64,000 nt of DNA, from positions 2,898,067 through 2,962,066 of the forward strand of contig NZ_KB849179.1 of NCBI RefSeq assembly GCF_000367945.1. Direction: 5' to 3'. Every line of letters starts with the position of its first letter. Position 1 is the first letter of the stretch. The notes beneath the pieces are model-generated. The model had not been told where the DNA came from. It was given only the letters and a program-made list of their open reading frames with translations, and did not search any database. This DNA is from Acinetobacter proteolyticus (GTDB taxonomy: Bacteria > Pseudomonadota > Gammaproteobacteria > Pseudomonadales > Moraxellaceae). This document shows, piece by piece, positions 7,804 through 16,663 of this stretch. Both the position numbers and the translations under genes were made by a program.

Positions 7804-9321
7804 TTAACGTAAACTGATGGTGGTGTTGACACTGCCCACTTCGTGACTGTCTTCAAACCAGCGACTGGTAATGGTTTTGGTTTGAGTATAGAACTGCACC
7901 GCCTGTTTACCATAAGGGCCCAAATCACCCAGTTTAGAACCACGTGAACCGGTAAAGCTAAAGAACGGTACAGGCACAGGAATTGGGATATTGATACCGA
8001 CTTGACCGATATCAATCAGGTTCTGGAAAGTCCGTGCAGTTGCACCACTTTGGGTGAATAGACCGACACCATTACCAAATGGATTGGCATTGATCAACGC
8101 AATTGCCTGTTCAAGCGTATCGACACAAATAATCGCCAACACAGGGCCAAAGATTTCTTCTTTATAAATGCGCATGTCAGTATTTACACCACTGAAAATG
8201 GTCGCACCGACAAAATTACCGTCCTCATAACCCAGCACCTGAACATCACGACCATCCAGTAACAGTTCTGCGCCTTGCTCGACACCACTATTGATCAAAT
8301 CCAGTACACGGGCTTTGGCACGTTGTGAAATCACAGGACCAATATCGGTATTCGGTTCATGTCCTGCATTGACCTTTAAAGTCTTGGCCTTTTCGACCAG
8401 TTCTGGTACCCAATGCTTGCTGTCACCAACCATCACTGCCACTGACAATGCCATACAACGTTGCCCGGCTGCACCAAAAGCTGCACCGACTAAAGCATTC
8501 AGCGTTTGTTCTTTATTGGCATCTGGCATTACCGCGACATGGTTTTTCGCCCCCATCATCGACTGCACACGTTTGCCATGTTGTCCTGCAAGGTTATACA
8601 CATGGGTTCCGACCGCGGTCGAACCGACAAAGGAAATCGCTTTAATATCAGAATGCGTACACAGGCGATCAACCACCTCTTTACCACCATGTACCACATT
8701 CAGTACCCCTGCTGGAATACCTGCCTGAATCGCCAGTTCCACCAACATCATGGTCGAAAGAGGATCTTGTTCAGAAGGCTTCAACACAAAGGTATTGCCA
8801 CAGACAATTGCCATCGGGAACATCCACAATGGAATCATGGCCGGGAAGTTAAATGGGGTAATGCCTGCGCACACACCCAAAGGCTGCTGCACAGTATAGG
8901 TATCTACGCCACGTGCCACGCCTTCAACGTATTCACCCATCTGCAAAGTACCGACTGAACAGGCATGCTCAACCACTTCCAGACCACGTTGAATATCACC
9001 TTCCGCATCGGCCAAAGTCTTGCCTTGTTCAGCCGTCAGCACCTGTGCAATTGCTTTCATATTGGCACGAATCAAGTCTTGCAGCTTCAGCATGATACGC
9101 ATACGTGCCTGAATCGGGGTTTGACGCCAAGAAGCAAATGCTGCTTGTGCAGACTGAATTGCCGCATCGACTTCCTGCACCGTCGCAAATGGCACACGAC
9201 CAATCACCTCCTGTGTAGCAGGATTAATAATGTCTTGCCATTGTTGGGTTTCAGATTCGATAAAACTGCCATTAATGAGTAACTTGGCTGTTTCCAATTG
9301 AATATTTTGGATTGTGTTCAT
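7804..9321 (-). CDS. mmsA: Methylmalonate-semialdehyde dehydrogenase (CoA-acylating)
   Basis: A 505-residue aldehyde dehydrogenase with catalytic Cys289 in GAAGQRCMALSV and the ITPFNFPAMIPLWM segment typical of MMSDH. The position where ordinary ALDHs carry the general-base Glu (ELGGK) reads GAKNH, as known for the CoA-dependent methylmalonate-semialdehyde subfamily. It converts methylmalonate semialdehyde plus CoA and NAD+ to propionyl-CoA and CO2. Propionyl-CoA would feed the methylcitrate cycle encoded at 45-50 kb. It is the first gene of the minus-strand operon, divergent from a LysR gene; GGAG precedes the ATG by five bases. Confidence 0.94.
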   Translation of the reverse strand: MNTIQNIQLETAKLLINGSFIESETQQWQDIINPATQEVIGRVPFATVQEVDAAIQSAQAAFASWRQTPIQARMRIMLKLQDLIRANMKAIAQVLTAEQGKTLADAEGDIQRGLEVVEHACSVGTLQMGEYVEGVARGVDTYTVQQPLGVCAGITPFNFPAMIPLWMFPMAIVCGNTFVLKPSEQDPLSTMMLVELAIQAGIPAGVLNVVHGGKEVVDRLCTHSDIKAISFVGSTAVGTHVYNLAGQHGKRVQSMMGAKNHVAVMPDANKEQTLNALVGAAFGAAGQRCMALSVAVMVGDSKHWVPELVEKAKTLKVNAGHEPNTDIGPVISQRAKARVLDLINSGVEQGAELLLDGRDVQVLGYEDGNFVGATIFSGVNTDMRIYKEEIFGPVLAIICVDTLEQAIALINANPFGNGVGLFTQSGATARTFQNLIDIGQVGINIPIPVPVPFFSFTGSRGSKLGDLGPYGKQAVQFYTQTKTITSRWFEDSHEVGSVNTTISLR

Positions 9322-9444
9322 AACCTCTCCATAGGCCGTATTTTTATTGTGTTCAGTGTTCAGAAAATATCGATCGTCGTATTTTCTTTATTCAGGTTTT
9401 ATTCGAGACTAGCAAAGAAAGCTTTGACCACCAACGCAAATTAA

Positions 9445-9461
9445 TGCACGATCGTTGTGCA
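9445..9461. promoter_or_regulatory. Candidate LysR operator in the mmsA/lysR divergent region
   Basis: TGCACGATCGTTGTGCA is a perfect five-base inverted repeat (TGCAC/GTGCA) with a seven-base spacer and a T...A frame as in LysR-type boxes. A further ATGCAC half-site follows at 9465. It lies 25 bases before the regulator's start codon and about 125 bases before mmsA, fitting autoregulation plus divergent control. Confidence 0.55.
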
Positions 9462-9486
9462 AATATGCACAAGGAAGACCATAATA

Positions 9487-10368
9487 ATGAAAGTGGATTG
9501 GGATCATCTACAGTTTTTTTTAGTACTGGCACGTACCAAAACCTTGACCAATGCGGCACGGATCATCGGCGTGGAACACAGTACTGTGGCACGGCGGATT
9601 CAAGCCTTAGAACAAACTTTAGGAGTGACCTTATTTAAACGTGAAGCCTCGGGCTATGAGCTGACGCTGGAAGGCATGGCGTTAGTGCCACGGGTTGAGC
9701 AAATGGAATATGCCTTTCTGCAAATTGAAAAGCCCGATCAGCCATTGCAAGGTCGTGTGCGAATTGGCACACCTGAAGGCTTCGGCACCGCCTTTCTGGC
9801 ACGCTTACTGGCCGAGTTTTCCATGCAATACCCATTGCTGACCATCGACCTTATTCCCGTGCCGAAAATGATCAAACTGTCGCATCGTGAAGCAGATATT
9901 GTGGTTTCAATTGAGCGCCCAACTTCAGGGCCCTATATCATCACGCGCTTGTCCGACTATTGTTTAAAAATTTACGGCAGCAAAAGCTATCTGACGCAGC
10001 ATCCACCAATTCGGCATTTGCAGGATTTAACCCCACATCGTTTTGTTAATTATATTGATGATCTGGTCTATAGCCCTGAGCTATATTGTCTGGAACGTTT
10101 ACCTTTGAAACTGAATGCCAACTTCCGCAGCAGTAGTATTTTAGCCCAACAAATTGCCGTAAGTGCAGGTGCAGGATTGGCCATTTTGCCCAAGTTTTTG
10201 GCCGATGATAAACCCGAGCTTGAAGCTGTATTAGAGCAACAGGTGCGCTATACCCATACCTTTTGGATGCTGACCTTTGTCGATTTGCAACATGAACCCC
10301 GTATTAAACTGGTCTGGGATTATCTACGTAAACAGGCCGATCAATATCAGCATTTATTGGTGGATTAA
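9487..10368 (+). CDS. LysR-family transcriptional regulator of the mms operon
   Basis: A 293-residue LTTR. The N-terminal winged helix-turn-helix (about 5-63) is seen as FLVLARTKTLTNAARIIGVE with HSTVARRIQALEQTLGVTLF; the rest is the periplasmic-binding-like effector domain with GRVRIGTPEGFG. The start at 9487 gives the normal LTTR N-terminus and follows AAGGAAG; an in-frame ATG ten codons earlier is less likely. Divergence from mmsA suggests control of that operon by a valine-pathway intermediate (inference). Confidence 0.88.
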   Translation: MKVDWDHLQFFLVLARTKTLTNAARIIGVEHSTVARRIQALEQTLGVTLFKREASGYELTLEGMALVPRVEQMEYAFLQIEKPDQPLQGRVRIGTPEGFGTAFLARLLAEFSMQYPLLTIDLIPVPKMIKLSHREADIVVSIERPTSGPYIITRLSDYCLKIYGSKSYLTQHPPIRHLQDLTPHRFVNYIDDLVYSPELYCLERLPLKLNANFRSSSILAQQIAVSAGAGLAILPKFLADDKPELEAVLEQQVRYTHTFWMLTFVDLQHEPRIKLVWDYLRKQADQYQHLLVD

Positions 10369-10385
10369 ACACAATCGCTAGACCA

Positions 10386-10416
10386 TAAAAAACCGATCAA
10401 TGGAGATCGGTTTTTT
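10386..10416. terminator. Bidirectional terminator between lysR and cycA
   Basis: AAAAAACCGATC pairs with GATCGGTTTTTT around a short loop. T-runs occur on both strands, so it can serve the convergent lysR (plus) and cycA (minus) genes. Confidence 0.9.
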
Positions 10417-10433
10417 ACTCCTATCAGCATAGG

Positions 10434-11868
10434 CTATTGGGTCAATTCACGCCCCAATTTTTTCATGCGGGGTTTATACATCAGCTGGTAGGTCACTGCC
10501 AAAATAACCACCCACAATGGGCTAACATACAGGGCTTTTAAGGTATCTGGCTCAAGTGCCAAAATCACCAAAGCAAATAACAAGAAGGCAATCACCATAT
10601 AAGACATGAATACACCACCCGGCATTTTAAACTTTGATTGTGCATGCAGTTCTGGACGTAATTTACGGTAGCGCAGATAACACACCATGATCAGACTCCA
10701 GACACTAATGAATAGAATCACACACAGTGAACTGGCTAAAGTGAAGGCTTCAAGAGTATTCGGCACAAAGTATTGCAACACCGCCCCGCCCATGATGAAC
10801 ACACACGAGAAGATCAGACCATTGGCAGGCACGGCACTTTTGGATAAACGCCCAAAGGCATTTGGTGCCTGACCATCTTTAGATAAACCAAACAGCATCC
10901 GACTGGTCGAGAACACCCCACTGTTCATGGAAGACATCACCGAAGACAGGACGACCAAATTCATGATGATGGCCGATGTCACAATCCCTGCATTCAGGAA
11001 CAACTCGACAAATGGACTCTTATCGGCACGGATAATGTTCCAAGGTGTCACTGACATCACCACCAACAAGGCCAATACATAAAATAGAATAATCCGAATC
11101 GGAATCGCATTAATGGCCTTGGGTAAATTCTTATGCGGATCTTTGGTTTCAGCAGCGGTAGTTCCTATCAATTCCACACCGACAAAGGCAAAGACTGCGA
11201 TCTGAAAACCAGCCAAGAAGCCATCCAAACCTTTTGGAAACATACCACCATGCGACCAAACATTACTGAGCGAAGCGACAGCACCATGCGGTGCCTGAAA
11301 ATGACTAAAAATCATATAGCCACCAACACCAATCAAGCCAATAATCGCCAAAATCTTGATCAGGGCAAACCAGAACTCAATTTCACCAAATAGGCGCACA
11401 GTGAGCAGGTTTAAGAACAGCACAAACAGCACGCAGCCTGCACTAATGGCAGCCTGACCAATTGGGGTAAACATGGTGCCTTCGGGCAGCCAGAAGGTGA
11501 GATAATTGATCACGGCGGCTAGATCGGCAATACCAACCAGCACAACCCAACCAATAGGTCCAGCCCATGTAATAGCCAGCCCATGGTCCAATCAGATCAT
11601 GCGCCATATCGACAAAGGATTTGTAATGCAGGTTGGCAAGTAACAATTCACCGAGCGCCCGCATTAAGAAGAAGAACATGCCACCAATAATCATGTAAAT
11701 AAACAGAATTGATGGGCCTGCCAAAGAGATGGTTTTGCCTGAGCCCATAAAGAGCCCTGTACCAATGGCACCGCCGATGGCGATCAACTGCAAATGGCGA
11801 TTGGAGAGTTTACGTTGTAAGTCTTGGGGCGACTGTTCGCCTTCTGACTGATGAGATGTAACCGTCAT
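10434..11868 (-). pseudogene. cycA: cycA-like D-alanine/D-serine/glycine permease, frameshifted
   Basis: An APC-family permease split over two frames. The first part (11868 to about 11550) matches the start of E. coli CycA: NRHLQLIAIGGAIGTGLFMGSG, then GPWAGYYMGWTYW. The second frame resumes with WVVLVGIADLAAVINYLTFW and continues to the natural end, including FQIAVFAFVGVELIGTTAAE and GVFSTSRMLFGLS. Only one base, instead of about seven, separates the YW and WVV codons, so the simplest explanation is a five-base deletion between TTG direct repeats near 11545-11556, in the third membrane segment. The intact protein would be about 470 residues. It is the last member of the dadA-alr-ridA cluster, so its role would be alanine uptake. 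A sequencing error is possible. Confidence 0.85.
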
Positions 11869-11893
11869 ATAAAGTTCCTTTTACTTTTTTCCT

Positions 11894-11958
11894 AAATGAG
11901 TCAGCACTTGATTTATACGCCATACCCTAGCTGTCTTTTAAAGACGGCTGACTCATTT
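11894..11958. repeat. 12-bp inverted repeat with inner hairpin between ridA and cycA
   Basis: AAATGAGTCAGC (11894-11905) and GCTGACTCATTT (11947-11958) are perfect complements, 41 bases apart. Inside lies a second palindrome, GTCTTTTAAAGAC (11933-11945). No T-run follows either arm, so it does not look like a terminator; an mRNA-stabilising structure or a regulator-binding site is possible. Confidence 0.6.
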
Positions 11959-12059
11959 CGATTGCAAGAAAATACGTATCTGACTACGTTTTATCTACTG
12001 CAAATACGTTACTTTTCTTCTTTTTTTATATTTTTTAAACAAAAATAAAGCGGATCGCT

Positions 12060-12419
12060 TTATTTTTGTGCTGCAACGACTGCAATTTCAATCAACCACT
12101 TCGGATTGACCAAGTCTGCCTGAATGGTGGCACGCGAAGGTGCAACATGACCTTTTAACCAGTCAATCCAGATGGTATTCACCACAGGGAAATCGGACAA
12201 GTCTTTAAGAAATAATTGCGCAGACAATAAACGTGATTTATCGGTTCCTGCTGAAGCCAAAAGTTGTTCAATGGTTGCCAACACTTCACGGGTTTGCCCT
12301 TCAATATCTAAGTCCGCATTTTTAGGCACTTGTCCTGATAAATACACCACTTGATTGAAGACCGTCACTGCGCTCATGACTTCATTGGTATTGAGCTTTT
12401 GAATATCTGAATGAAACAT
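12060..12419 (-). CDS. RidA-family (YjgF/YER057c/UK114) enamine/imine deaminase
   Basis: A 119-residue RidA-fold protein. Arg96 in APSRATIQADLVNPKWLIEI corresponds to the conserved substrate-carboxylate-binding Arg, and Glu111 lies in the final beta-strand motif. RidA proteins hydrolyse reactive 2-aminoacrylate or imines; next to dadA it would clear the iminopyruvate-type product of D-alanine oxidation. Nine bases separate it from alr upstream; AAGGAT precedes the ATG. A 190-base gap with an inverted repeat separates it from cycA. Confidence 0.88.
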   Translation of the reverse strand: MFHSDIQKLNTNEVMSAVTVFNQVVYLSGQVPKNADLDIEGQTREVLATIEQLLASAGTDKSRLLSAQLFLKDLSDFPVVNTIWIDWLKGHVAPSRATIQADLVNPKWLIEIAVVAAQK

Positions 12420-12428
12420 AAGAAATCC

Positions 12429-13532
12429 TTATTCCTGAGTAATAAATGAAACACGTGCAGTCACGCCACACATCAGTTCATAACCGATGGTGCCTGAACC
12501 TGCTGCCACTTCATCAATGGCTAAAACTGTGCCTGAACTGGACTGACCCCAAAGCACCACTTCACTACCAACATCGGCATCGTTGATTGGGCTAAGGTCT
12601 ACCGCCAGCATATCCATGCTGACCCGTCCAATGATTTGGGTCCGAATCCCATTGACCAGAACAGGGGTTCCTGTTGCTGAAATACGTTGATAACCATCGG
12701 CATAGCCACAGGCCACGATGCCAATTCGGATCGGTTGCTCGGCCACATAGCTAGAACCATAACCGACACTTTCATTGGCATTGAGCTGTTGCACGGCAAT
12801 AATCTCGCTGCGCAAGCTCATGCTCGGCGCAAGGCCCCAGTCCTGAATGGTATGTTTGGGATAATCGGGCGAACTGCCGTACAGCATGATGCCGCCACGC
12901 ACATAATCCGACTGTAGTTGAGTTTGATATCTTAAGATTGCAGCACTGTTACTGACCGATCTTTCTCCAGGCAAACCTGCAATTGCGGCGTCGAACTGCT
13001 GCAGTTGATAGTCAATGCCTGTTTCACCAAAACGGTCACCATCGGCATCGGAGAAATGCATCATATGGGTGATGCTGGCAATGTTGTCTGACTGGCTCAA
13101 CTGCTGCCAAATGTCACGATATTGTTGTGGTTTAAACCCTAAACGGTTCATGCCACTATTCATCTTGAGGAAAATATCGAATTGAGCAGGATAGGCATGC
13201 TGCTGTATCCAAGCCACCTGTTGGGTATTATGTACAGTAAAACTGAGTTGGTATTGAGCACAATCAAACAGGTCTTGGGCAGAGAAAACCCCTTCCAGCA
13301 ATAAAATCGGACCGGTCCAGCCCAAAGCCCGCAGACGTTTTGCTTCGTCCAAATCGAGCAAGGCAAAACCATCCGCACTTTTAAAAGATGCATAAACACG
13401 TTCAATCCCATGCCCATAAGCATTGGCTTTGACCACCGCAAACACTTTGCTGTTGGGAACCGATTGCCTTACCACCGCAAGGTTTTGGCGTAAGGCTTGG
13501 GCATGGATCACCGCAGTAATTGGACGAGGCAT
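12429..13532 (-). CDS. alr: Alanine racemase, catabolic (DadX type)
   Basis: A 367-residue fold-type III PLP enzyme. Lys35 in VVKANAYGHG binds PLP; NRLGF, the GGIMLYG segment and the second-subunit ESVGYGSSY region complete the active site. It interconverts L- and D-alanine. Its position 23 bases after dadA points to the catabolic role (DadX): L-alanine is racemised, then oxidised by DadA. Whether a second, biosynthetic alr exists elsewhere cannot be seen here. AGGGAAG precedes the ATG. Confidence 0.92.
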   Translation of the reverse strand: MPRPITAVIHAQALRQNLAVVRQSVPNSKVFAVVKANAYGHGIERVYASFKSADGFALLDLDEAKRLRALGWTGPILLLEGVFSAQDLFDCAQYQLSFTVHNTQQVAWIQQHAYPAQFDIFLKMNSGMNRLGFKPQQYRDIWQQLSQSDNIASITHMMHFSDADGDRFGETGIDYQLQQFDAAIAGLPGERSVSNSAAILRYQTQLQSDYVRGGIMLYGSSPDYPKHTIQDWGLAPSMSLRSEIIAVQQLNANESVGYGSSYVAEQPIRIGIVACGYADGYQRISATGTPVLVNGIRTQIIGRVSMDMLAVDLSPINDADVGSEVVLWGQSSSGTVLAIDEVAAGSGTIGYELMCGVTARVSFITQE

Positions 13533-13555
13533 AATTAACTTCCCTGTCTGTGCAA

Positions 13556-14812
13556 TTAAGCGGCGTGCGAATAACGTTGAATCGACAAACCATCGGTACT
13601 GATGTCAGGGCGATGGTTCATGACCAGATCACTGATCAATTTGCCTGAACCACAGGCCATGGTCCAACCTAAAGTGCCGTGCCCTGTATTCAGGAACAGA
13701 TTCTTGTACTGGGTCGCACCAATAATCGGGGTGCTGTCTGGGGTCATCGGACGTAAACCTGTCCAGAATGAGGCCTGAGCGAGGTCACCACCCGGGAATA
13801 GATCTTGAGTCACCATTTCCAAGGTGGCACGACGATCTTGATTCAATCCAAGATTGAAGCCGCTCAGTTCAGCCATACCACCGACACGGATACGTTGATC
13901 AAAACGGGTAATCGCAACTTTATAAGTCTCATCCAAGACCGTTGATTGTGGCGCAAGTTTTGGCTCTACAATCGGAATTGTCAGTGAATAACCTTTGACT
14001 GGATAAACCGGTAAATTCAGTTCCAATGGTTTCAGGAAGTCACGAGAGTAACTACCAAAGGCCAAGACATAACGATCCGCGGTGAGGACCTCACCATTGA
14101 CCTTGACGCCTTTGATTTCATCGCCTTCAACAATCAGATTTTCGACATTTTGATCGAACTTGAATTCCACACCTAGCTCTTGTGCCAGTTTTGCCAAGGC
14201 ATTGGTAAATAAATAACAATCGCCGGTTTCATCATTCGGTAAATGTAAGCCACCGACCAATTTATCGGTATGGGCTAAAGCCGGCTCTACACTCGCCAGT
14301 TCTTGGGCATTGAGTAAAGCGAAATCAACACCGCATTCTTGCAACACTTGAATATCGCGTTGTACCGCTTCAAGTTGCGCGTCATTACGGAACACTTGTA
14401 AAGTGCCCTTCGAACGGTTTTCGTAGTTGATGCCAGTTTGTGCTCTTAAATCACGTAAGCAGTCACGGCTGTATTCGGCCACACGCATCATGCGTTCTTT
14501 GTTGACCGCATAGCTTTGTGGATTACAGTTTTTCAGCATCTGTGCCATCCACTGCAGCTGCCACATACTGCCATCAATATTAATCGCTAATGGCGCATGA
14601 TGTTGGAACATCCACTTGACGGCTTTAAAAGGAATACCCGGTGCTGCCCATGGGGTTGAGTATCCTGGGGAGATTTGACCTGCATTACCAAAACTGGTTT
14701 CTTTAGCAGGTCCTGATTGACGGTCAAGTACCGTCACTTGCGCACCTTGTTGTGCAAGATAATAAGCACTTGCCACACCAATGACGCCACTTCCTAAAAC
14801 GATTACGCGCAT
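13556..14812 (-). CDS. dadA: D-amino acid dehydrogenase small subunit
   Basis: A 418-residue FAD enzyme. It begins MRVIVLGSGVIGVASAYYLA, the dinucleotide-binding fold, and has the DadA-typical SFGNAGQISPGYSTPWAAPG segment plus a C-terminal GHGTLGWTMACGSG FAD motif. It oxidises D-alanine (and other D-amino acids) to the 2-oxo acid and ammonia, feeding electrons to the respiratory chain at the inner membrane. The start at 14812 follows GAGGGATC and gives the exact family N-terminus; an ATG six codons earlier was rejected. It is the first gene of the cluster, divergent from lrp. Confidence 0.94.
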   Translation of the reverse strand: MRVIVLGSGVIGVASAYYLAQQGAQVTVLDRQSGPAKETSFGNAGQISPGYSTPWAAPGIPFKAVKWMFQHHAPLAINIDGSMWQLQWMAQMLKNCNPQSYAVNKERMMRVAEYSRDCLRDLRAQTGINYENRSKGTLQVFRNDAQLEAVQRDIQVLQECGVDFALLNAQELASVEPALAHTDKLVGGLHLPNDETGDCYLFTNALAKLAQELGVEFKFDQNVENLIVEGDEIKGVKVNGEVLTADRYVLAFGSYSRDFLKPLELNLPVYPVKGYSLTIPIVEPKLAPQSTVLDETYKVAITRFDQRIRVGGMAELSGFNLGLNQDRRATLEMVTQDLFPGGDLAQASFWTGLRPMTPDSTPIIGATQYKNLFLNTGHGTLGWTMACGSGKLISDLVMNHRPDISTDGLSIQRYSHAA

Positions 14813-14891
14813 AATAGATCCCTCGAGCACACACTAGGTTATTTAACTAGTATATTTTTGGATCAATAGTTTTTTTGACTGATTTTATGGG

Positions 14892-14897
14892 TATAAT
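14892..14897 (+). promoter_or_regulatory. Probable -10 element of the lrp promoter
   Basis: A perfect TATAAT lies 51 bases before the lrp start codon in a very AT-rich divergent region. The -35 at 17-bp spacing is poor (a T-run), as expected for a promoter that depends on or is repressed by an Lrp-type activator. Confidence 0.45.
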
Positions 14898-14948
14898 CTA
14901 GGTAATTTCATATTTTCGTCACGAAAAAATGAAAATAAAAGGGAATAA

Positions 14949-15419
14949 ATGATGCGTAAATTAGACCGTATTGATCGCCTGATTTTAGACATTTTGCAGC
15001 GTGAGGGCCGGATTGCCATCAGCGAGCTGGCATCTCGGGTCAACCTGTCTACCACGCCTTGCTCGGAACGGGTCAAGCGTTTGGAGCGCGAAGGTATCAT
15101 CATGGGCTATTACGCCCGTCTCAATCCTGAATATGTCGATCGCAACTTGTTGGTGTTTTTGGAGATCAAGCTTTCAGCCAAATCGGGTGATGTATTTGAT
15201 CAGGTGGCGCGGGACTTGGTCGATATTCCAGAAGTGCTGGAATGCCATCTGATTTCAGGTGAATTTGATTATCTGGTTAAAGCACGCTTAAAGGAAATGA
15301 GTGCCTATCGCCGCCTGTTAGGTGATTTATTGAAAAAACTGCCTGCCTCTGCCTCTTCACATAGTTATGTGGTGATGGAAGAAGTAAAAGAGTCTTTGTA
15401 TTTGGATGTGGGCGTGTAG
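14949..15419 (+). CDS. Lrp/AsnC-family transcriptional regulator (DadR-like)
   Basis: 156 residues. The N-terminal helix-turn-helix reads LDRIDRLILDILQREGRIAI followed by SELASRVNLSTTPCSERVKRLE, and the C-terminal RAM domain has the VLECHLISGEFDYLVKARL effector motif. Divergence from dadA strongly suggests it senses alanine and controls the dad cluster, as in other gamma-proteobacteria. AAAGGGAATAA precedes two adjacent ATG codons, so the start is uncertain by one residue. A strong terminator follows the stop. Confidence 0.92.
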   Translation: MMRKLDRIDRLILDILQREGRIAISELASRVNLSTTPCSERVKRLEREGIIMGYYARLNPEYVDRNLLVFLEIKLSAKSGDVFDQVARDLVDIPEVLECHLISGEFDYLVKARLKEMSAYRRLLGDLLKKLPASASSHSYVVMEEVKESLYLDVGV

Positions 15420-15437
15420 TACGGCATTCAAAGCTAT

Positions 15438-15466
15438 AAAAAAGCCCTTGATGAAAGGGCTTTCTA
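15438..15466. terminator. Terminator after lrp, facing the kpsS gene end
   Basis: AAAGCCCTT pairs with AAGGGCTTT around GATGA, with A-rich and T-rich flanks. It can terminate lrp and, on the other strand, the kpsC-kpsS transcript, whose stop codon is directly adjacent. Confidence 0.85.
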
Positions 15467-16654
15467 TTATTTCATCCAGAAATTTTTACCGTAATAGGCA
15501 CCATTTAACTGGGTAATTTCAATTAGTTTTTCTCTGAATAGATGAAAATAGGCTTCATCAGGTGGAATCGGATTACACCAGAACGCATCCAGATCACCTT
15601 GTACGGTTAACCCAGGCAGATCATAGAGAGAACGCCCTAACGTTTTCACAGGAATGTGGTGATACAGTGCCTGAATCCCTGTCGTACTGTTAATCGTGAC
15701 CAAACCGAGGCTATGTTTTAATAAAGTCGGCAAATGGATATCACAGAAATAATGAACACGATCCTCTACCCCCAGTTTTGCTGAAACGTCTTGAATCAAC
15801 TGAGCATATTGGCGATAACCACGGTCCATCGGATGATGCTTGAGGACTAAATGATGCGCTGGGTTGGCATGCTGCGCAAAAGAGTGAAGAATCTCGACAA
15901 TACAATCGCGAATATCGGTGTAATCACTATGCACACGGACCTGTGAATCATTATGTACTTGCAGGGTATAGATAAAATAATTCTTACTGTGTTGCTGAAT
16001 AAAGGCATCAAATCGCTTCGGCTCAACTAAGGAATTTTTAAAGCGACGCAACATCGCCATAAACCAGTAGCCAAACTCTTGCACAGGGTTATAACCGCGA
16101 TGATGTCGATAAAAAGGATAAAGCCAGAACAGCAAAGCCCAACATAGATAATATTGGAAGCCGCTCCACAGCATCAGGTGATAATGGTTATCACTGGATT
16201 CGCGATGCAACTCTACCGCATCCTGATTATTTTCAGCTAAAAAAAGTTGTTTAAAATTCGAAAAGTCATTAACCCCATCTGCCTCGAAGGTGAGGTAATC
16301 TGGACGAATATAGCCTTCCTCAAACACATAGAATTTGATCTGCAACTGTTGCGCAACTGCATGTGCCTGTTGATGGTAAAAACGGCAATCTCCGAAACAA
16401 ACAATGGCATCAATTTGATTTTGCTGAATGTGTTCAGACAACCAAGCGCCAAAATCGGTTGATTTTTTCCGGTAATGCCAAATATTCGGGCGAGAATGGT
16501 AGTAACGCCAGTCTCCCGCATTAAAATTGACTTTAAAACACTCAATTTGTTTGGTTGTAAGCCAGTCTGACAAATCTGTGAAGAATGAGCCTATTGGACC
16601 TTGTAATAACACAACTTTTTTGGCTGACAATAGCTCATCTAGATATATAGACAA
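15467..16654 (-). CDS. kpsS: KpsS-like capsule polysaccharide beta-Kdo transferase
   Basis: A 395-residue Capsule_synth-family protein similar to KpsS/LipB. The N-terminus VVLLQGPIGSFFTDLSDWL, the middle FEEGYIRPDYLTFEADGVN motif and the LVLKHHPMDRGYRQY segment identify it. KpsS adds the first Kdo to the lipid (lyso-phosphatidylglycerol) acceptor at the cytoplasmic side of the inner membrane, starting the poly-Kdo linker of ABC-exported capsules. It starts with TTG at 16654, since no in-frame ATG exists near; AGGATTAGAGA precedes it. It lies nine bases after kpsC, forming a two-gene unit separated from the other kps genes. Confidence 0.9.
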   Translation of the reverse strand: MSIYLDELLSAKKVVLLQGPIGSFFTDLSDWLTTKQIECFKVNFNAGDWRYYHSRPNIWHYRKKSTDFGAWLSEHIQQNQIDAIVCFGDCRFYHQQAHAVAQQLQIKFYVFEEGYIRPDYLTFEADGVNDFSNFKQLFLAENNQDAVELHRESSDNHYHLMLWSGFQYYLCWALLFWLYPFYRHHRGYNPVQEFGYWFMAMLRRFKNSLVEPKRFDAFIQQHSKNYFIYTLQVHNDSQVRVHSDYTDIRDCIVEILHSFAQHANPAHHLVLKHHPMDRGYRQYAQLIQDVSAKLGVEDRVHYFCDIHLPTLLKHSLGLVTINSTTGIQALYHHIPVKTLGRSLYDLPGLTVQGDLDAFWCNPIPPDEAYFHLFREKLIEITQLNGAYYGKNFWMK

Positions 16655-16663
16655 TCTCTAATC

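Noticed and set aside
7941..7946. CACGTG core as another parS
   Set aside because: Flanking bases do not match parS (no GTTC/GAAC arms) and it lies inside mmsA.
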